Numbered from the stretch's first letter, positions 19,338 through 30,286 are shown. The stretch: 64,000 nt of DNA from Cylindrotheca closterium (GCA_933822405.4 CAKOGP040002202.1:509765-573764), one strand, 5' to 3'. The notes: generated from the sequence alone by a model not told the origin. Translations and numbers: made by a program.

Positions 19338-21960
19338 ATGCCAAGCAAAAGCTCTACACAGGGTGACGCACATCGTCACCGCCGTCATGATTCACGAAGC
19401 AGTAGCAGCCGACATGGATCGTCTTCTCAAGATCTCGGACCCGAACGGCACGCTTCACAAACCCGAAGTTCCAGTGAACGCCGGGTCAGTGTCAAGCGAG
19501 AAGGATCCGTTCGAAGCAAGGGCCACAGTGGGCGTTCCAGCTCCCGCTCTGCTTCTGTTCCACACAATGGGGGCTCTGCCTTCGCCTATGGCCCAAGTGG
19601 ACAGCAGCAGAAGCGTCTTGTGGTGGTTGATTCTACAGATTCAGACAGTGAAGAGGTCTCCAACGAACTCTCGGAGTCCAGCACCACGAGCCCACATTCG
19701 TCGATGAAGTCTACATCCCTCTTTGGTATTGGTGCATTTACCGTCGGAGTGATCATTGCAGTTGTGACTACGTACATGCTGATGAAAGGAGGTAACACTG
19801 ATTCGAAGAGTATCAACAGTAACAATGGTGCTGCCCCCCTTGTTCAAGTCGTGCCAACCATGGATCCTACCTTCTCTCCCACTGGAATGCCAACAGTTGA
19901 GTATCCTGCTCCTGAACTTGCTGTTTGTGAAGCCTTGAGCGACGGTAAAGATGTGCGCACTACCACAGCCAGTGACCTCCTACCGCGTAATATGGATATT
20001 AGCTTCGATGTCACCGTGCGTCCAGGAGGTAACTTCAGGACCGAAGACGAATTGTTTGCATTCTTTCCCGAGAAGATCGAATCTGTTTTGGTCCCCATTC
20101 TTGCTGGATGTGACGATGTGAAAGGTTTCCAGCGAAAGCTAAACTCCAATTATGAGCAAGGCAGCCTTCTGCGCCGAGAACTGGGTGAGTTGGAACAAAT
20201 TCGTTACGTCATAGCTGGTGGTAGAGTATCTGGCACGAAAACGAACGAGGTGGAATGTGCTGCAAGCACTTCTGGCCAGTTGTTGTCTTGTTTCAATGTG
20301 GTTATCTACTTTGAGTTCTATCTCAAGGGAGACGAACGCGTGTTCCAAGTAATGTCCCTCATCACATCGATGTTGAATGAGTTGACTACCCGGGAAGATG
20401 TTGCTTCCAACGGCATTCTTACCCCGTCAATGGTGAAGAGTCTTGGGTTGCCCAACCCTCCCTTTCAAAACGTTGTGGTGAGAGGAATCCAGAACAACGA
20501 TCCAACCGTTTCACCAAGTGTTAGCCCAACACAGTTTCCAACTGACCGCCCTAGTTCCTCTCCATCACGCGCACCGACCGGAATGCCCTCTATTGCACCA
20601 AGTGGGGCCCCATCAAGCTCGCCCTCCTCGAGCCCTTCTGGAAAACCTTCCATGGCACCGACCAAGGGACCTACAAAAGCTCCAACCCCGCAACCTACCC
20701 GAGCTCCTACAGCAAAGCCCAGTGCTTTTCCAACAGGGATGCCGTCAGCTATACCCACTGCAGCGCCTTCTGCAAAACCTTCCATGGTCCCTTCCACGAT
20801 GCCCTCCCTTTCGAGCGCTCCTTCACTGTCATCAGAACCATCTTTGGCGCCTTCTATTTCAAATGCTCCTACTAGTCGAATGAGCTTTATCATTGGAATG
20901 TTGCCACCAAATTACAATAATATGACAGCTATCGAATGGTTGAGCTACAATGATACATGGATGCCCCTAACAGACAATGATGAAGGTGTATGGGCCGATC
21001 GATACGCGATGTTCCAATCCTTTCAAAACTTCGCTCAAATTGGTCGCTCTGCTTGCCTTTGGACTGGGGTCACTTGCGATGCAAATGAGCGCATCACAAA
21101 GGTTTCATTGCGTAAGTATAGTTGGCAGAGAGTGTGTGATATTGCATGCATTGTATTTGGAATCTAACAGAATATTGAAAACCATTTTTGCAGCCTCCAA
21201 TGGTTTGACGAACGGAATCCCATCGGAATTGTCCAAGTTGACTGAGCTGAGAAGCCTCAACCTCACGCAGAATACCTATACGGGGACAACCATCCCAACG
21301 GAGCTGTTCGGACTCTCCAAATTGGAAAACTTGGACATTTCAAATTCAGGAATCAATGGCACTATTCCAACACAGATTGTCAATATGGCGGCTCTCAGAG
21401 AACTACACATCAACTCCAACAATCTGGTTGGGACGATTCCAAGAATGCCCGAGCTCGTTACAAGGTCGCCTGACGATGTCATCACTTTAGGAAGTGGTGC
21501 CACAGTATCTTGCGTTTGCGAGATGTACGGCAATCAACTCGAGGTGAACACTGTTAGTACCGCACATGCCGGAGGCTGCGATCTGGTGCGGACCGCGAGC
21601 GATTCATCATCATCTTCCTCCTCCTCATCCTCCGACGACAACTCCAGCAGTACTTCTGCTCCTGCAACAAGATACCGTTACCGTTCTCTTTTCGAACGTG
21701 GTGGCTTTCGTGCTCTTGACGAAGAATCATCATCGGAAGATGAAGATCATGAACAACAAGATATGAACACGATCAGATCACCAGTGTACGATGTTGTCGG
21801 CGTTCGCACTCCAAGAGCAGCAAAGAAGATCAAGCATGTGCTCGTGAAAAAGCATAAGAAGAGAGCAAAGAGAGGCAAGAAGCACAACATGTCAAACAGG
21901 GAAGAGGATTTGATCAACGCAGAATTCCAAAAATCCGAGTTCTACGACGAAGAAGAGTAA
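19338..21960 (+). CDS. single-pass leucine-rich-repeat protein with PS/PT repeats (846 aa, two exons)
   Basis: Exon 1 is 19338-21111 and exon 2 is 21194-21960; the intron is GTAAGT...TTTTGCAG (82 bp, phase 1). ATG 19338 is chosen because the open frame upstream of it has no ATG. Residues 1-125 are basic and Ser/Arg-rich. One membrane helix (about 128-150, FGIGAFTVGVIIAVVTTYML) follows, and a type II topology is likely. Next come an unassigned globular region (about 180-385), a linker of PS-x-APS/PTGMPS repeats (about 390-520) typical of diatom extracellular proteins, and a leucine-rich-repeat segment (LSKLTELRSLNLTQN, LFGLSKLENLDISNSGINGT, MAALRELHINSNNLVGTIP). The tail is acidic/Ser-rich with a KKHKKRAKRGKKHN basic patch. 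The splice junction falls inside the repeat region and restores the LRR frame. The family resembles plant-type extracellular LRR proteins; its ligand is unknown. Confidence 0.8.
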
Positions 21961-22276
21961 TTGCTGTGGAATTGGAAGTAGTATTTGATGTAATAGCAAC
22001 CTAAAAGATTAGATCATGCATGTCAGTGTAACGAACGAGGGATGGTTTACTACTTGATCAAACGTATTTTTGTAACCATATTGCGATGCATGCGGCCGGT
22101 GTTGAAGATCCGGGTTTTGGACCGCAACAATCATCTCAAAAAAGTATTGTCGCACGCCTAATACCTGGTAGCGGTATCGTACCGGTATTACATTACAATA
22201 TACATAGATAAAATGCGAACGCAGTCAATGGCTGACAATTGTGGCATTGCAGTAGAAAGGCCATACAAGGTTGAGA
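21961..22276. other. intergenic region with TACCGGTA palindrome
   Basis: No gene is seen. The palindrome TACCGGTA occurs at 22180-22187, about 90 bp upstream of the next ATG, within a patch of related sequence (TACCTGGTAGCGGTATCGTACCGG from 22162). Confidence 0.45.
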
Positions 22277-23770
22277 ATGAAGATCATGATTACATGTACA
22301 TGTACTCGTCTCCTTACTAGTTTGTTCTGCATCGCAACTGTTGTTAATGCCAGTGGCCTCCCAACCATTCCAGATCCTGACAACATTTACACGTATCCAG
22401 CAGAAGATACCATCGAGCATGAAGCCACCTGGTTGCAATGGCCACACAATTATGGTTGGGATCCGATTCATCAAGAGAGATATGAGGATATCTGGCTGGA
22501 AATGGCCCTTGCCCTACACACTGGAGAAAAGGTCCACATTGTTGCTTACGACGAAAATCACAGGGCGGGCATTGAGACTCTGCTGGTAGCAGAGGGTGCA
22601 GACATGACTCAAATCAGATTCTTTGTCTATAAGACCGATGATGTTTGGGTCCGAGATAATGGGCCAGTGTATGTATTTGATCAATATGGAAATCGAATCA
22701 TTGAGGACTGGATATTCAACGGATGGGTACGTTCCATTATCCTGATTGAGATAATATCATTTATGAGACCATGCTAATTTCAATCCCCGATTGTCAATCT
22801 CTCTCTCTCTCTCTCTCTTGTTGTGTAACTATAGGGTGACAAACAAGATTATTTCAATGACGATGTCATTCCCGAATGTGTTGCCGATGAAAAAGCTCAT
22901 CCTTACCAAGCCGTTCCAATGGTAAACGAAGCAGGAAGTATTGAAGTGGACGGACGTGGTACCCTCATGGCCAAGCGATCCTCGATTATCAATGAAAACC
23001 GCAATCCTGGCATGTCGCAGGCAGATGCAGAGGCCTATTTCAAGAGGTATTTGGGAGTGACCAACTTTATTTGGGTGGATGGTACGAAAGGTCTGGATAT
23101 CACCGACGATCATATTGGTAAGTGACTGCAGATGAGGTATATAGTAGTATATACCGGTAACCATTGTCGTTTCAGAAATCATTCTTGAATTGACAAGCAT
23201 ATCTTGCCTTCTTTTCTTCTTCTTCTTCTTCTTCTTCTTCTTCTCTCTCTTTTAGATGGAGATGCCCGATTTGCCAATGACGACACCATTGTCCTTCACG
23301 GACGAGATGCCTTTTTCGAACCATCGGAATACGATATCATTACCAATGCTACAGATGCCAATGGAGCACCATACAAGATTGTCGAGCTCCCCAAGACTTC
23401 TGTGGAACTGGAAGCCCTCAACTTTACCAGAGGCGTCTACATGAACTACTATGTAGGCAATGATGTCGTGGTATTTCCCATTTTTGAAGACCCCAATGAC
23501 GATATCGCAGCTGCCATTTTGCAAGACTTGTATCCCAATCGTGAAATCAAAAAGATTGTCTTTACCGAATTGTACAAGGATGGAGGGATTGCCCATTGTG
23601 TGACCATGCAACAACCCGTGGCCAATAATAATGACAGTATTCCATCCGACAAGACTTTGGCACCCTATTCTTCCAAAGATGATGCCAGTAGTAGTGGTGG
23701 AACGACTGGCGCCACTTTCATCAACATCTTGGCTACGCTGGCACTACTGCACTTGTGGTGGTGGCATTGA
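22277..23770 (+). CDS. secreted agmatine deiminase / peptidylarginine-deiminase-family enzyme (415 aa, three exons)
   Basis: The exons are 22277-22726, 22835-23117 and 23256-23770, all with GT-AG borders. The enzyme belongs to the agmatine deiminase (PAD_porph) family, which hydrolyses a guanidino group to ureido and ammonia. Family marks: EATWLQWPHN near the N-terminus, WVRDNGP (active-site loop), the split motif DDHIDGDARFAN reconstituted exactly across intron 2, and a C-terminal GGIAHCVTMQQP carrying the catalytic cysteine. The length fits the family core plus two additions. One is an N-terminal signal peptide (LLTSLFCIATVVNASG). The other is a C-terminal Ser-rich spacer followed by a hydrophobic end (INILATLALLHLWWW) that looks like a GPI-anchor signal. 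Secretion or surface anchoring is therefore likely, unlike the usual cytosolic enzyme. Agmatine or peptide arginine as substrate cannot be decided from sequence alone. Confidence 0.88.
22799..22818 (+). repeat. CT microsatellite in intron 1
   Basis: This is a run of CT dinucleotides forming the polypyrimidine stretch upstream of the intron 1 acceptor of the deiminase gene. Confidence 0.9.
23216..23250 (+). repeat. TTC/CT microsatellite in intron 2
   Basis: TTC triplets pass into CT dinucleotides directly before the acceptor TTTTAG of intron 2. The polypyrimidine tract is itself a microsatellite. Confidence 0.9.
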
Positions 23771-23984
23771 TTCTGATGGTTTAGATCTTTACTACAGTAT
23801 TTGTCTAGTAGTCCCACCCTAGTAGTAGCCATTATTATCATCTATTTTTAATTTTAAAAAATATTCATTTGCTATTGATACATCTACAAAAAATAATTGC
23901 CCTCGCTCCACCATTGCTCACACAAACAAACCACTCATTCATTCATTCATTCACACACACAACACAACATACACTACAACTTTT

Positions 23985-24848
23985 TCAAACGGACCATGTT
24001 CGTCGAGCCTTTCGTCTCGTATCCGCCAAATAGGTTTGCACTTCTTTGGCGTCTTGTTCGGCACGAAGTTCTGCTTCCTTGTTGTACTTGGCCGTTGATC
24101 TCCCATACAGTCCTGATAAAGCTTCATCGTCCTTGACCTTTTTTCGTCTCAAGATTTTCTGTGCCAGTAAAACATCATTCCTCGTTTTAAAGGTAGCCGC
24201 ATGATCGTCTCGCATCAAATCTTCCAATCCCCTCGTATAGGTCGTCTTGTCCACTCGAGCTAGATTGACCGTGGCACAGGACAATTCCACAATTTGTTGG
24301 TATTCTTGATTGTTCCACCATAATTTGCGAGTGTCATCCACCAGATCTTTGAGAGGTATAATGTCCTTGACTTCCAACTGTTCGCAAAAGGAAATGCTCG
24401 AACGACGGCGGCGGTCTATTCTACCATCCTCCCGTTTCATGGACGATTGTTTGGGCTTTTGACGGGTGCGCCTCCTCAAAGCTTGATGGCGTTCCGTGTT
24501 GGGGAAATTGTCATTCAAATCCAGGCTTCGGCTTTTTTGACTCTGGGTGGGACGTCCTCGTTCTCCTATTTGATTATTGTTCTTATGGGGAAGGCTGGCA
24601 TTCAAATCCAGTAGATTTAGTTTGCTTTTGCCTTTTTTGTTCTTGTTGTTGCTCTTGATGGGACTTTGGCTATAACTGCTATTGCTATTGCTACTGCTGC
24701 TATTACTGTTCTCATTCTTCTTTTTCTTATTCCTCCGATGTTTCCTTGCTTTGGCCTTTGCGTCTTCTAATTTCGCTTCCGCTTCTTGGTCCGCCGTCTT
24801 TCTAGATTTGGATTTGGGGCTTTTCTTGGATTTGTTGAACAGGTTCAT
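23985..24848 (-). CDS. basic protein with an uncharacterised C-terminal domain (287 aa), paralog of the divergent neighbour
   Basis: The ATG at 24848 opens a Lys/Ser/Asn-rich N-terminal half (about 1-165) with no recognisable domain. It contains two copies of a short SLDLNDNFP / LLDLNASLP motif. The C-terminal 120 residues form a conserved-looking unit: SISFCEQLEVKDIIP, a LWWNNQEY block, a RGLEDLMRDD block, VLLAQKILRRKKVKDDE, LSGLYGRST, and an Ala/Glu-rich end with DAKEVQTYL. The same order of blocks occurs at the C-terminus of the divergently transcribed neighbour (25640-27571), so the two are paralogs that keep the domain and differ elsewhere. The function is unknown; the basic N-terminus could bind nucleic acid or target the nucleus. 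It converges on the deiminase gene with 214 bp between stops. Confidence 0.7.
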   Translation of the reverse strand: MNLFNKSKKSPKSKSRKTADQEAEAKLEDAKAKARKHRRNKKKKNENSNSSSSNSNSSYSQSPIKSNNKNKKGKSKLNLLDLNASLPHKNNNQIGERGRPTQSQKSRSLDLNDNFPNTERHQALRRRTRQKPKQSSMKREDGRIDRRRRSSISFCEQLEVKDIIPLKDLVDDTRKLWWNNQEYQQIVELSCATVNLARVDKTTYTRGLEDLMRDDHAATFKTRNDVLLAQKILRRKKVKDDEALSGLYGRSTAKYNKEAELRAEQDAKEVQTYLADTRRKARRTWSV

Positions 24849-25639
24849 GATTCTATGTGACGCTAATTCTAAAAGGGCGGGATACTGCGGGTGAGGATGA
24901 TGTCAAATATTCCATACAAGATAGGTGCTTCTGGAAATTGGAAACCATCCATGTTTCTGATTGGCCCCTCCATCCCACCTGCCGTGCTGGTGCAGATACG
25001 AACTGCGAATTTTGTCAGTCGCGTTGGTCCAAACGCTGTTGGGACGAAGGTGATGACTTTTGGTCGGACACCAAGACGATTTTTGGTCACTCGCCGATTG
25101 GGGTCAATCTGATCAGAGCAAGCGTGCTGGGCATAGGTAGTTGCAGTGTCAAACAGTGAACACTTAGTATTCGTGATTGCGTCAAAAATGAATACTTAGG
25201 CTAAATTTATCGAGCGACATTCCCAAGCGAGGAACGCTGCGCAATGTTGATAGTCCATAGTTGAAGGCGAATGAGTAAGATTTATTGTGTCAAGAAATTG
25301 ACGAGTAAATACCCAAAGCACGCGAGCCGTCTATTTCTGCAAATAATGCATAGGGAGTCGACGTGGAAAACCTGTGTAGAAACCCTACCACTATTCGTGT
25401 AATATGTATTCGTGGAAGCCACAGTTGGGTGTGCCATTGAGAATGCGCCTTTGGAAACCAAAAACAAGTGTTCAAGTTGGTTTGGCAAGACATGCATACA
25501 CACACGATACACATACACATACAGTACGGCAAACACAAACGCGACTGTCGTTAGAAAGGAAGAATCCATCAAACACACGCACACACATTCAACGCTCTAA
25601 GCAATCGAGTTGCCTACTATACATTCCACTCCAGTCAGC
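24849..25639. promoter_or_regulatory. divergent intergenic region between two paralogs
   Basis: These 791 bp separate the start codons of two head-to-head paralogs and must hold both promoters. CA-rich microsatellite-like tracts lie at 25494-25527 and 25573-25590, near the start of the plus-strand gene. Short open frames (24857-25159, 24891-25112, 24869-25090 minus) have no family features. Confidence 0.45.
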
Positions 25640-27571
25640 ATGCCCAAAAAGAGTCGCAGTGCTTCCGTGGGTACCTTGGCGGAATTGAACACTTCTACGG
25701 ATGGTGATGACGGTGATGACAACAGCGTCGCTGGTTCTCTCAATTTGAACGATCTCGACATTCTCTCCGATGATGAAGATGATATTCTGGAAGATGGCGA
25801 AGACGTCCCACCTCCTCCCAATAGCGAATTGGCCAAAGCACTCATGTCGCCACCAGAACCATCGCCTGGTGTCTTTAAACGAAAATCCGCATCATCAGCA
25901 TCATCCACAAGAAAGAGCCGAAAATCAAAGCTAAAAGGCAGCAAAAGCAAATCCTTGTCGGCCATTGATTATCAGTTCAAGTCTCCCAAAGGAGGAGACG
26001 TTTCCGAGGACGAATCCATTACCGAAGAAGCCGAATCTCCTTCCTTTTCTTCGCTCTGTTCCCCTCCTGAAACTCCATCGAGCAAAAGTAACAAGCGACG
26101 AAGTTCCAAAAAGAGGTTCTTGGGACTCTCCACAGCCTTGAAAGAAAATGGCGATGCATCCTCAGCATTGCCCATGGGCGGTGAAATGGTCTCGTCCATG
26201 CGCAAAACGAGGGCTTCCATTATCAATGGTGGTGACTCGTCAAGACGCTCCAAACGAACAGTGGATGACAGTTCCAGACGTTCCAAACGTTCCTCCTCAC
26301 GCACAAAAACAGGCGGAAGCGAAGACAGTTCACGGCGCTCCAAACGAACGTCTGACAAGGATGGTGGCAGTTCGAGACGCTCTCGCAGATCCTCACGCAC
26401 GGCCGATTCCTCCTCTTCCACACCAGCACGCAGCAGCAGCCGGAAAAAGAAATCCAAAAAGGCAAGCAAAAAGGACAAGCGCAAATCTGCCGAATCCAAT
26501 GCTTCCAACACCACCTCGGCTACGGTCGACATGGACGAAAGTTGGGCCAGTCTGGTGGAAAAAGACAACAACACTACTACTACTACTACTGCAGCACCCA
26601 TGATTGCCACAAAAAACCAACCGTTGCACGAAGAATGTCAATCGGCTGGGGTCAATTCCATGTTTCACAACAGCATTAACTTTGGTAATTTTGGTGAGAG
26701 TGGCAGAACGTCTTCCGATTCTTCTTTAGATCTAAGTGAAGATGATGATGATGATGACGACGACAATGACAAGGACAATGATGACAAAAAAGTCCAAGAG
26801 AAGAAAAAGGAGCTTCCCAAGTATTTGGGTCATGCCTCGCTCACGGAAATTGATTTCAGTTTGATGAATGACAGCAAGGACGAAGAAGACGAAGAAAAAA
26901 AAGAAGAATTGCCCAGCATCAAGGAAGAAGTCATCAAACCTCCACCCTCGAGGCGCTCTCTGCAACGGACACCCTCATCTCGACGTGGCTTGTCCTGTGG
27001 GCCAGTTCGTCAACGCTCGTCCAGAGGCAGAGACGAAGATCGACCCAGTTCCAAACGTGGCTTTTCCGCCAGTCCAGAACGCAAGGCTCACACTGCGGCA
27101 GAGGCCATGGAAGTGGAACGGCCCTTGCTTTCTTGCATGAAAGGTTCACGAGGCAAATTGTTACCAACAAAGCTCAAACATCCCCCCCATGTCTATTTCA
27201 ACGAGACCCTCGTTATTACTCCCATCATTCCTACCTACGAATTGGCTTCGAAACGATCTGATTTGTGGTTTCGACAAAAGGATTTTGACAAGATTTTGAA
27301 TCGAAGCATGGCCATTGCGTTGCGGGTAAAGGAAGGCAAGAAGACGAAAAAGTGCGTGCGAGGTTTGGAACATTTCCTAAAGGACAAGGAGGAACGATAT
27401 GCGGCGTGGAATGCCGTCTTGGTGGAACAAGAAATACAACACTTGTCTGGGAATTTTAGTGATGTGCGCATTAGTGACTTGTACTTGGCGGCGTCGACGA
27501 CGTGTCGGACGGAAGCCTTTGATAGGGCAAAAGACGACAGTGACGCCGTTTTGGAGTACATGACGGAATAA
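25640..27571 (+). CDS. Ser/Arg-Lys-rich protein with an uncharacterised C-terminal domain (643 aa)
   Basis: ATG 25640 is the first ATG of the frame, and the CDS has no intron. Most of the protein is disordered. Residues about 200-265 repeat a SSRRSKR / SSRRSRR motif, followed by Ser/Lys-rich and Asp-rich stretches (DDDDDDDDNDKDNDD near 375). The final 130 residues hold the domain shared with the minus-strand neighbour: VYFNETLVITPIIP, the DLWFRQKDFDKI block, KKCVRGLEHFLKDKEE, NAVLVEQEIQHL, ISDLYLAASTT, and DDSDAVLEYM. The shared order of a beta-like opening, LW-aromatic block, RGLE block, VL-Q helix and LY block supports one fold of about 120 residues. No annotated name is known to me. The Arg/Ser repeats could be phosphorylation or RNA-binding regions; that is inference. 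Confidence 0.75.
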   Translation: MPKKSRSASVGTLAELNTSTDGDDGDDNSVAGSLNLNDLDILSDDEDDILEDGEDVPPPPNSELAKALMSPPEPSPGVFKRKSASSASSTRKSRKSKLKGSKSKSLSAIDYQFKSPKGGDVSEDESITEEAESPSFSSLCSPPETPSSKSNKRRSSKKRFLGLSTALKENGDASSALPMGGEMVSSMRKTRASIINGGDSSRRSKRTVDDSSRRSKRSSSRTKTGGSEDSSRRSKRTSDKDGGSSRRSRRSSRTADSSSSTPARSSSRKKKSKKASKKDKRKSAESNASNTTSATVDMDESWASLVEKDNNTTTTTTAAPMIATKNQPLHEECQSAGVNSMFHNSINFGNFGESGRTSSDSSLDLSEDDDDDDDDNDKDNDDKKVQEKKKELPKYLGHASLTEIDFSLMNDSKDEEDEEKKEELPSIKEEVIKPPPSRRSLQRTPSSRRGLSCGPVRQRSSRGRDEDRPSSKRGFSASPERKAHTAAEAMEVERPLLSCMKGSRGKLLPTKLKHPPHVYFNETLVITPIIPTYELASKRSDLWFRQKDFDKILNRSMAIALRVKEGKKTKKCVRGLEHFLKDKEERYAAWNAVLVEQEIQHLSGNFSDVRISDLYLAASTTCRTEAFDRAKDDSDAVLEYMTE

Positions 27572-28399
27572 GCGAGATTTGAAATGCAATACATTGTTTG
27601 AATGTGAACGGATTTGGGGTCTGGATCCAATAACAATTGCAGCATAGTACAGCAATCATAGAGCATATCATCATAATCATCATTATTATCACGGAGCATG
27701 TCAAAACATATTTGCCAGTTGTCTATTGTTTGGGACACCACTTTAGGTGTAATTATTGCTTCTGCAGTATTCTTGTCATGTTGCAGATGGATCTGCTAGC
27801 GTTATTACAGTACCGGTACTGTAATAGTGCATATGATATTGCTTCTGTTCAACGTACCGTAGTCAAATAATCAAAATCGATCGCATATCTGTGGCGATTG
27901 CATGATATCATATAATACCTGCTTTTCTCCATCCAAGCACTCAAGTTTTCTGGCATTCTGGACTAACTGTGGAGGGACGAACAAACGCTACGCACCAACA
28001 CGGTTCAAATTGGACGAGAAAATTCTTCTCACAAAAACTGGACTTGGGCCACTTGAAGAATGGTGCGTTCGAACCTACGTTGGAACATTCCATCCCTCTC
28101 ATGCCCCGAGCATTGCACCAACACGGTTCAAACTGGATGTTGGAACATTCTTCACCTCAAAACAAGGTCCAACAGCAAATATTGGTGCAATTGGAAACTT
28201 CCAATGCCTACTCGAGGAGTGTTGCACATGATCCAACCCAAACCAATAGTCACTTGGACGCCACGAAATTTTGTAGTAGATCGTTGGGAAACACACCTCC
28301 ATCAAACCCAGCAATTCCAAGTTTCTCTCATAATTCTATGCATCAAAACCCAACGGAGTGGGGATTATCAAGGAAACCACCACCACCACCACCACCAAG
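27572..28399. other. intergenic region with short imperfect repeats
   Basis: No gene is called. TACCGGTA lies at 27811-27818 inside the longer palindrome CAGTACCGGTACTG. GCACCAACACGGTTCAAA recurs (about 28000 and 28119), as does GTTGGAACATTC (about 28080 and 28139). Overlapping open frames from 27902 to 28440 derive from this repeat stretch and look non-protein-like. Confidence 0.4.
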
Positions 28400-29960
28400 A
28401 TGAATCATCCCTTTCCGACGAGTCTCCAAGAGGATCGTGAACAAAGCTCCAGTAGCAGCGGTGGCAGTGCGGAGGCCTACCAAGCGCATTCATTTCATCC
28501 CATCAGTCAAGCTCCTCCTATATGGCCGAATACAGAGCGACCACTTCCACCTTCTCCCATTCAGACAACCAACTCGTTTGACGGCGGATATTCCAATTCA
28601 CCTCTCCCTCTCCGCAATCCATTTGAACCACGAGGAGAAGAAGTGTTGCCACATCCTGGTGAACACTTTACATTTGAAGGATATCATGACCAGTACAAGA
28701 CAGATCCACCAGACGATGCAGGGCGGGAAGACCCAAAACAGTTTCCTTTCGCCAGCCCGCCCCATCCACCTTCATTTGCTGCTGGATTCTATGCCAATAC
28801 CGCTGCCAGCCCATTTCACCAAATGCATCCTCAGCCGTATGACGACTACCATGCCGATCCACATAATCCCTATGTGAGTCATCATCATATGGTATATCGT
28901 TTCGAACCACAATACTACCTTCCCTCAACATGGCACGCTATGTACAAGCCAACCGAAATGGACCAAAAACCAGCAGCAGTAAGCTACTCTCCCAGTCGAC
29001 CACCGATTTCTCCAATGAAGGCTTCCAATTTACTTCCAATAAATGTCCCTCCTATTGCATCGCGAGATCCTGACGCCTATGCTGCTTCCAATACTACGTC
29101 GACCAGAGCTGCTGCCTCCAATTCGCCACCATCCCCAGTAGCTGCTGCCAGAAGACCACAGCCCCGCCGATCGAGGAAGGCTCGAGGTGCACGTCGCCAA
29201 ACAGCGACGCCACAGATTCGAGGCAATCATGTTCATCAAAGTCCCACGGCAACGGAACTGGAGGAAGCAACGACAAATCGAGCCCAAAAGGCAGTTCGCA
29301 GTTGGTACCAACGATTCAATGAATTGGTCGATTACACAAATAAGTTTGGTGACAGTAAGTGCTCTTGAATGTCTCCTGCGGATCATGGTTCACAGAGCCA
29401 CAGCAACTGACACCTTTTTCTTTTCGTCTTGTTCTTCTTTTTCAGCCGCCGTTCCCCAGCAATACGAAGATAATCACGCCTTGGGAATTTGGGTCAATAA
29501 GCAACGCATGGAAATGAAAGCCTATGGGGAAGCAACCAGAAGCAGCATGACCCGGCGACGCATGGATTTGCTGGAAAACATAGGCTTTGAATGGGCCAAA
29601 CCCAAAGGGCAGGCAGCCTGGGACGAAAAGTTTCGCGAGCTGTTGGAATACAAAAGCGTACATGGGGACTGTAAGTGAACGAATGAATCTATCACCTTTG
29701 ACCATCATTCCAAATGCCAAGCAACCAGCTCACGTTTTTCTTGCCATGTTCTACTAGGTCATGTCCCCACCAAACACAAGGCAAACCGTCCCCTGGGTCG
29801 CTGGGTCAGCACCCAACGCAACATGAAGAAAAATTGCGATCTGGGCAAAACGCCCAAATCCTTGAATTACGAAGTGATTCGTAACCGCATCCAAATGTTG
29901 GAAGAGATTGGCTTTGCTTGGAGCATGATCGAGAGTCCAACTTCCAATGACAGTTCGTAG
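28400..29960 (+). CDS. helicase-associated (HA) domain protein (460 aa, three exons)
   Basis: The exons are 28400-29354, 29446-29670 and 29758-29960; both introns are phase 1 with GTAAGT donors. The N-terminal 290 residues are Pro/His/Ser-rich and disordered, with an Arg/Pro basic stretch (RRPQPRRSRKARGARR). Two HA domains follow. The first runs WYQRFNELVDYTNKFGD, then AVPQQYEDNHALGIWVNKQR, then ending LLENIGFEW. The second runs WDEKFRELLEYKSVHGD, then HVPTKHKANRPLGRWVSTQR, then ending LEEIGFAW. HA domains were named from bacterial helicases but occur in many diatom proteins without a helicase, as here; nucleic-acid binding is likely but unproven. Each intron interrupts one HA domain at the Gly-Asp just before the x-VP segment. 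A degenerate copy of the gene's last exon follows downstream. Confidence 0.82.
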
Positions 29961-30171
29961 GCAAGTTCATGATATTGGAGTCTGAATGCTGTTTTGGAGA
30001 CAGCATTCATGTGCCCATTGGTGCATTCAATATGCAACCAACCACTACTGTCGGAAGAGATTGCCTTGCTTGGAGCATGGTCAATAGTCCAACTTTCAGT
30101 GACAGTGTGTAGACAAGTTCTTGATTTCCGAGTCTGAATGCTGTTTTGGAGACAGCACTCATGTGCCCAGT
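29900..30171 (+). repeat. tandem copy of the 3' end of the HA gene
   Basis: The segment 29900-30018 (last codons, stop and 3' flank of the HA gene) is repeated imperfectly at 30053-30171, offset 153 bp. Shared landmarks are GAAGAGATTG-CTTGCTTGGAGCATG, AGTCCAACTT-CAATGACAG, AGTCTGAATGCTGTTTTGG and GTGCCCA. Confidence 0.9.
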
Positions 30172-30286
30172 GACAACCAACGTTGGTTGCAATTCCCTTT
30201 TTGCATCTACTATACTAGATAAACACAAGCAGTGGTGCCCGTAGTATTCAGTTTGACATTCTCTCACGAGGACCCATATGATGTCG

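Noticed and set aside
20465..20893. Minus-strand Gly-rich 142-codon frame (EGxxVG repeats)
   Set aside because: Antisense of the PS/PT-repeat stalk of the LRR gene; such repeats create long open frames on the opposite strand.
24857..25159. Open frames on both strands in the divergent paralog promoter
   Set aside because: No domain, no homology by eye to neighbours; opposite-strand pairs of similar length suggest chance openness.
27902..28440. Three overlapping plus-strand frames upstream of the HA gene
   Set aside because: They come from imperfect repeats and a CCA microsatellite; no splice site joins them convincingly to the HA gene.
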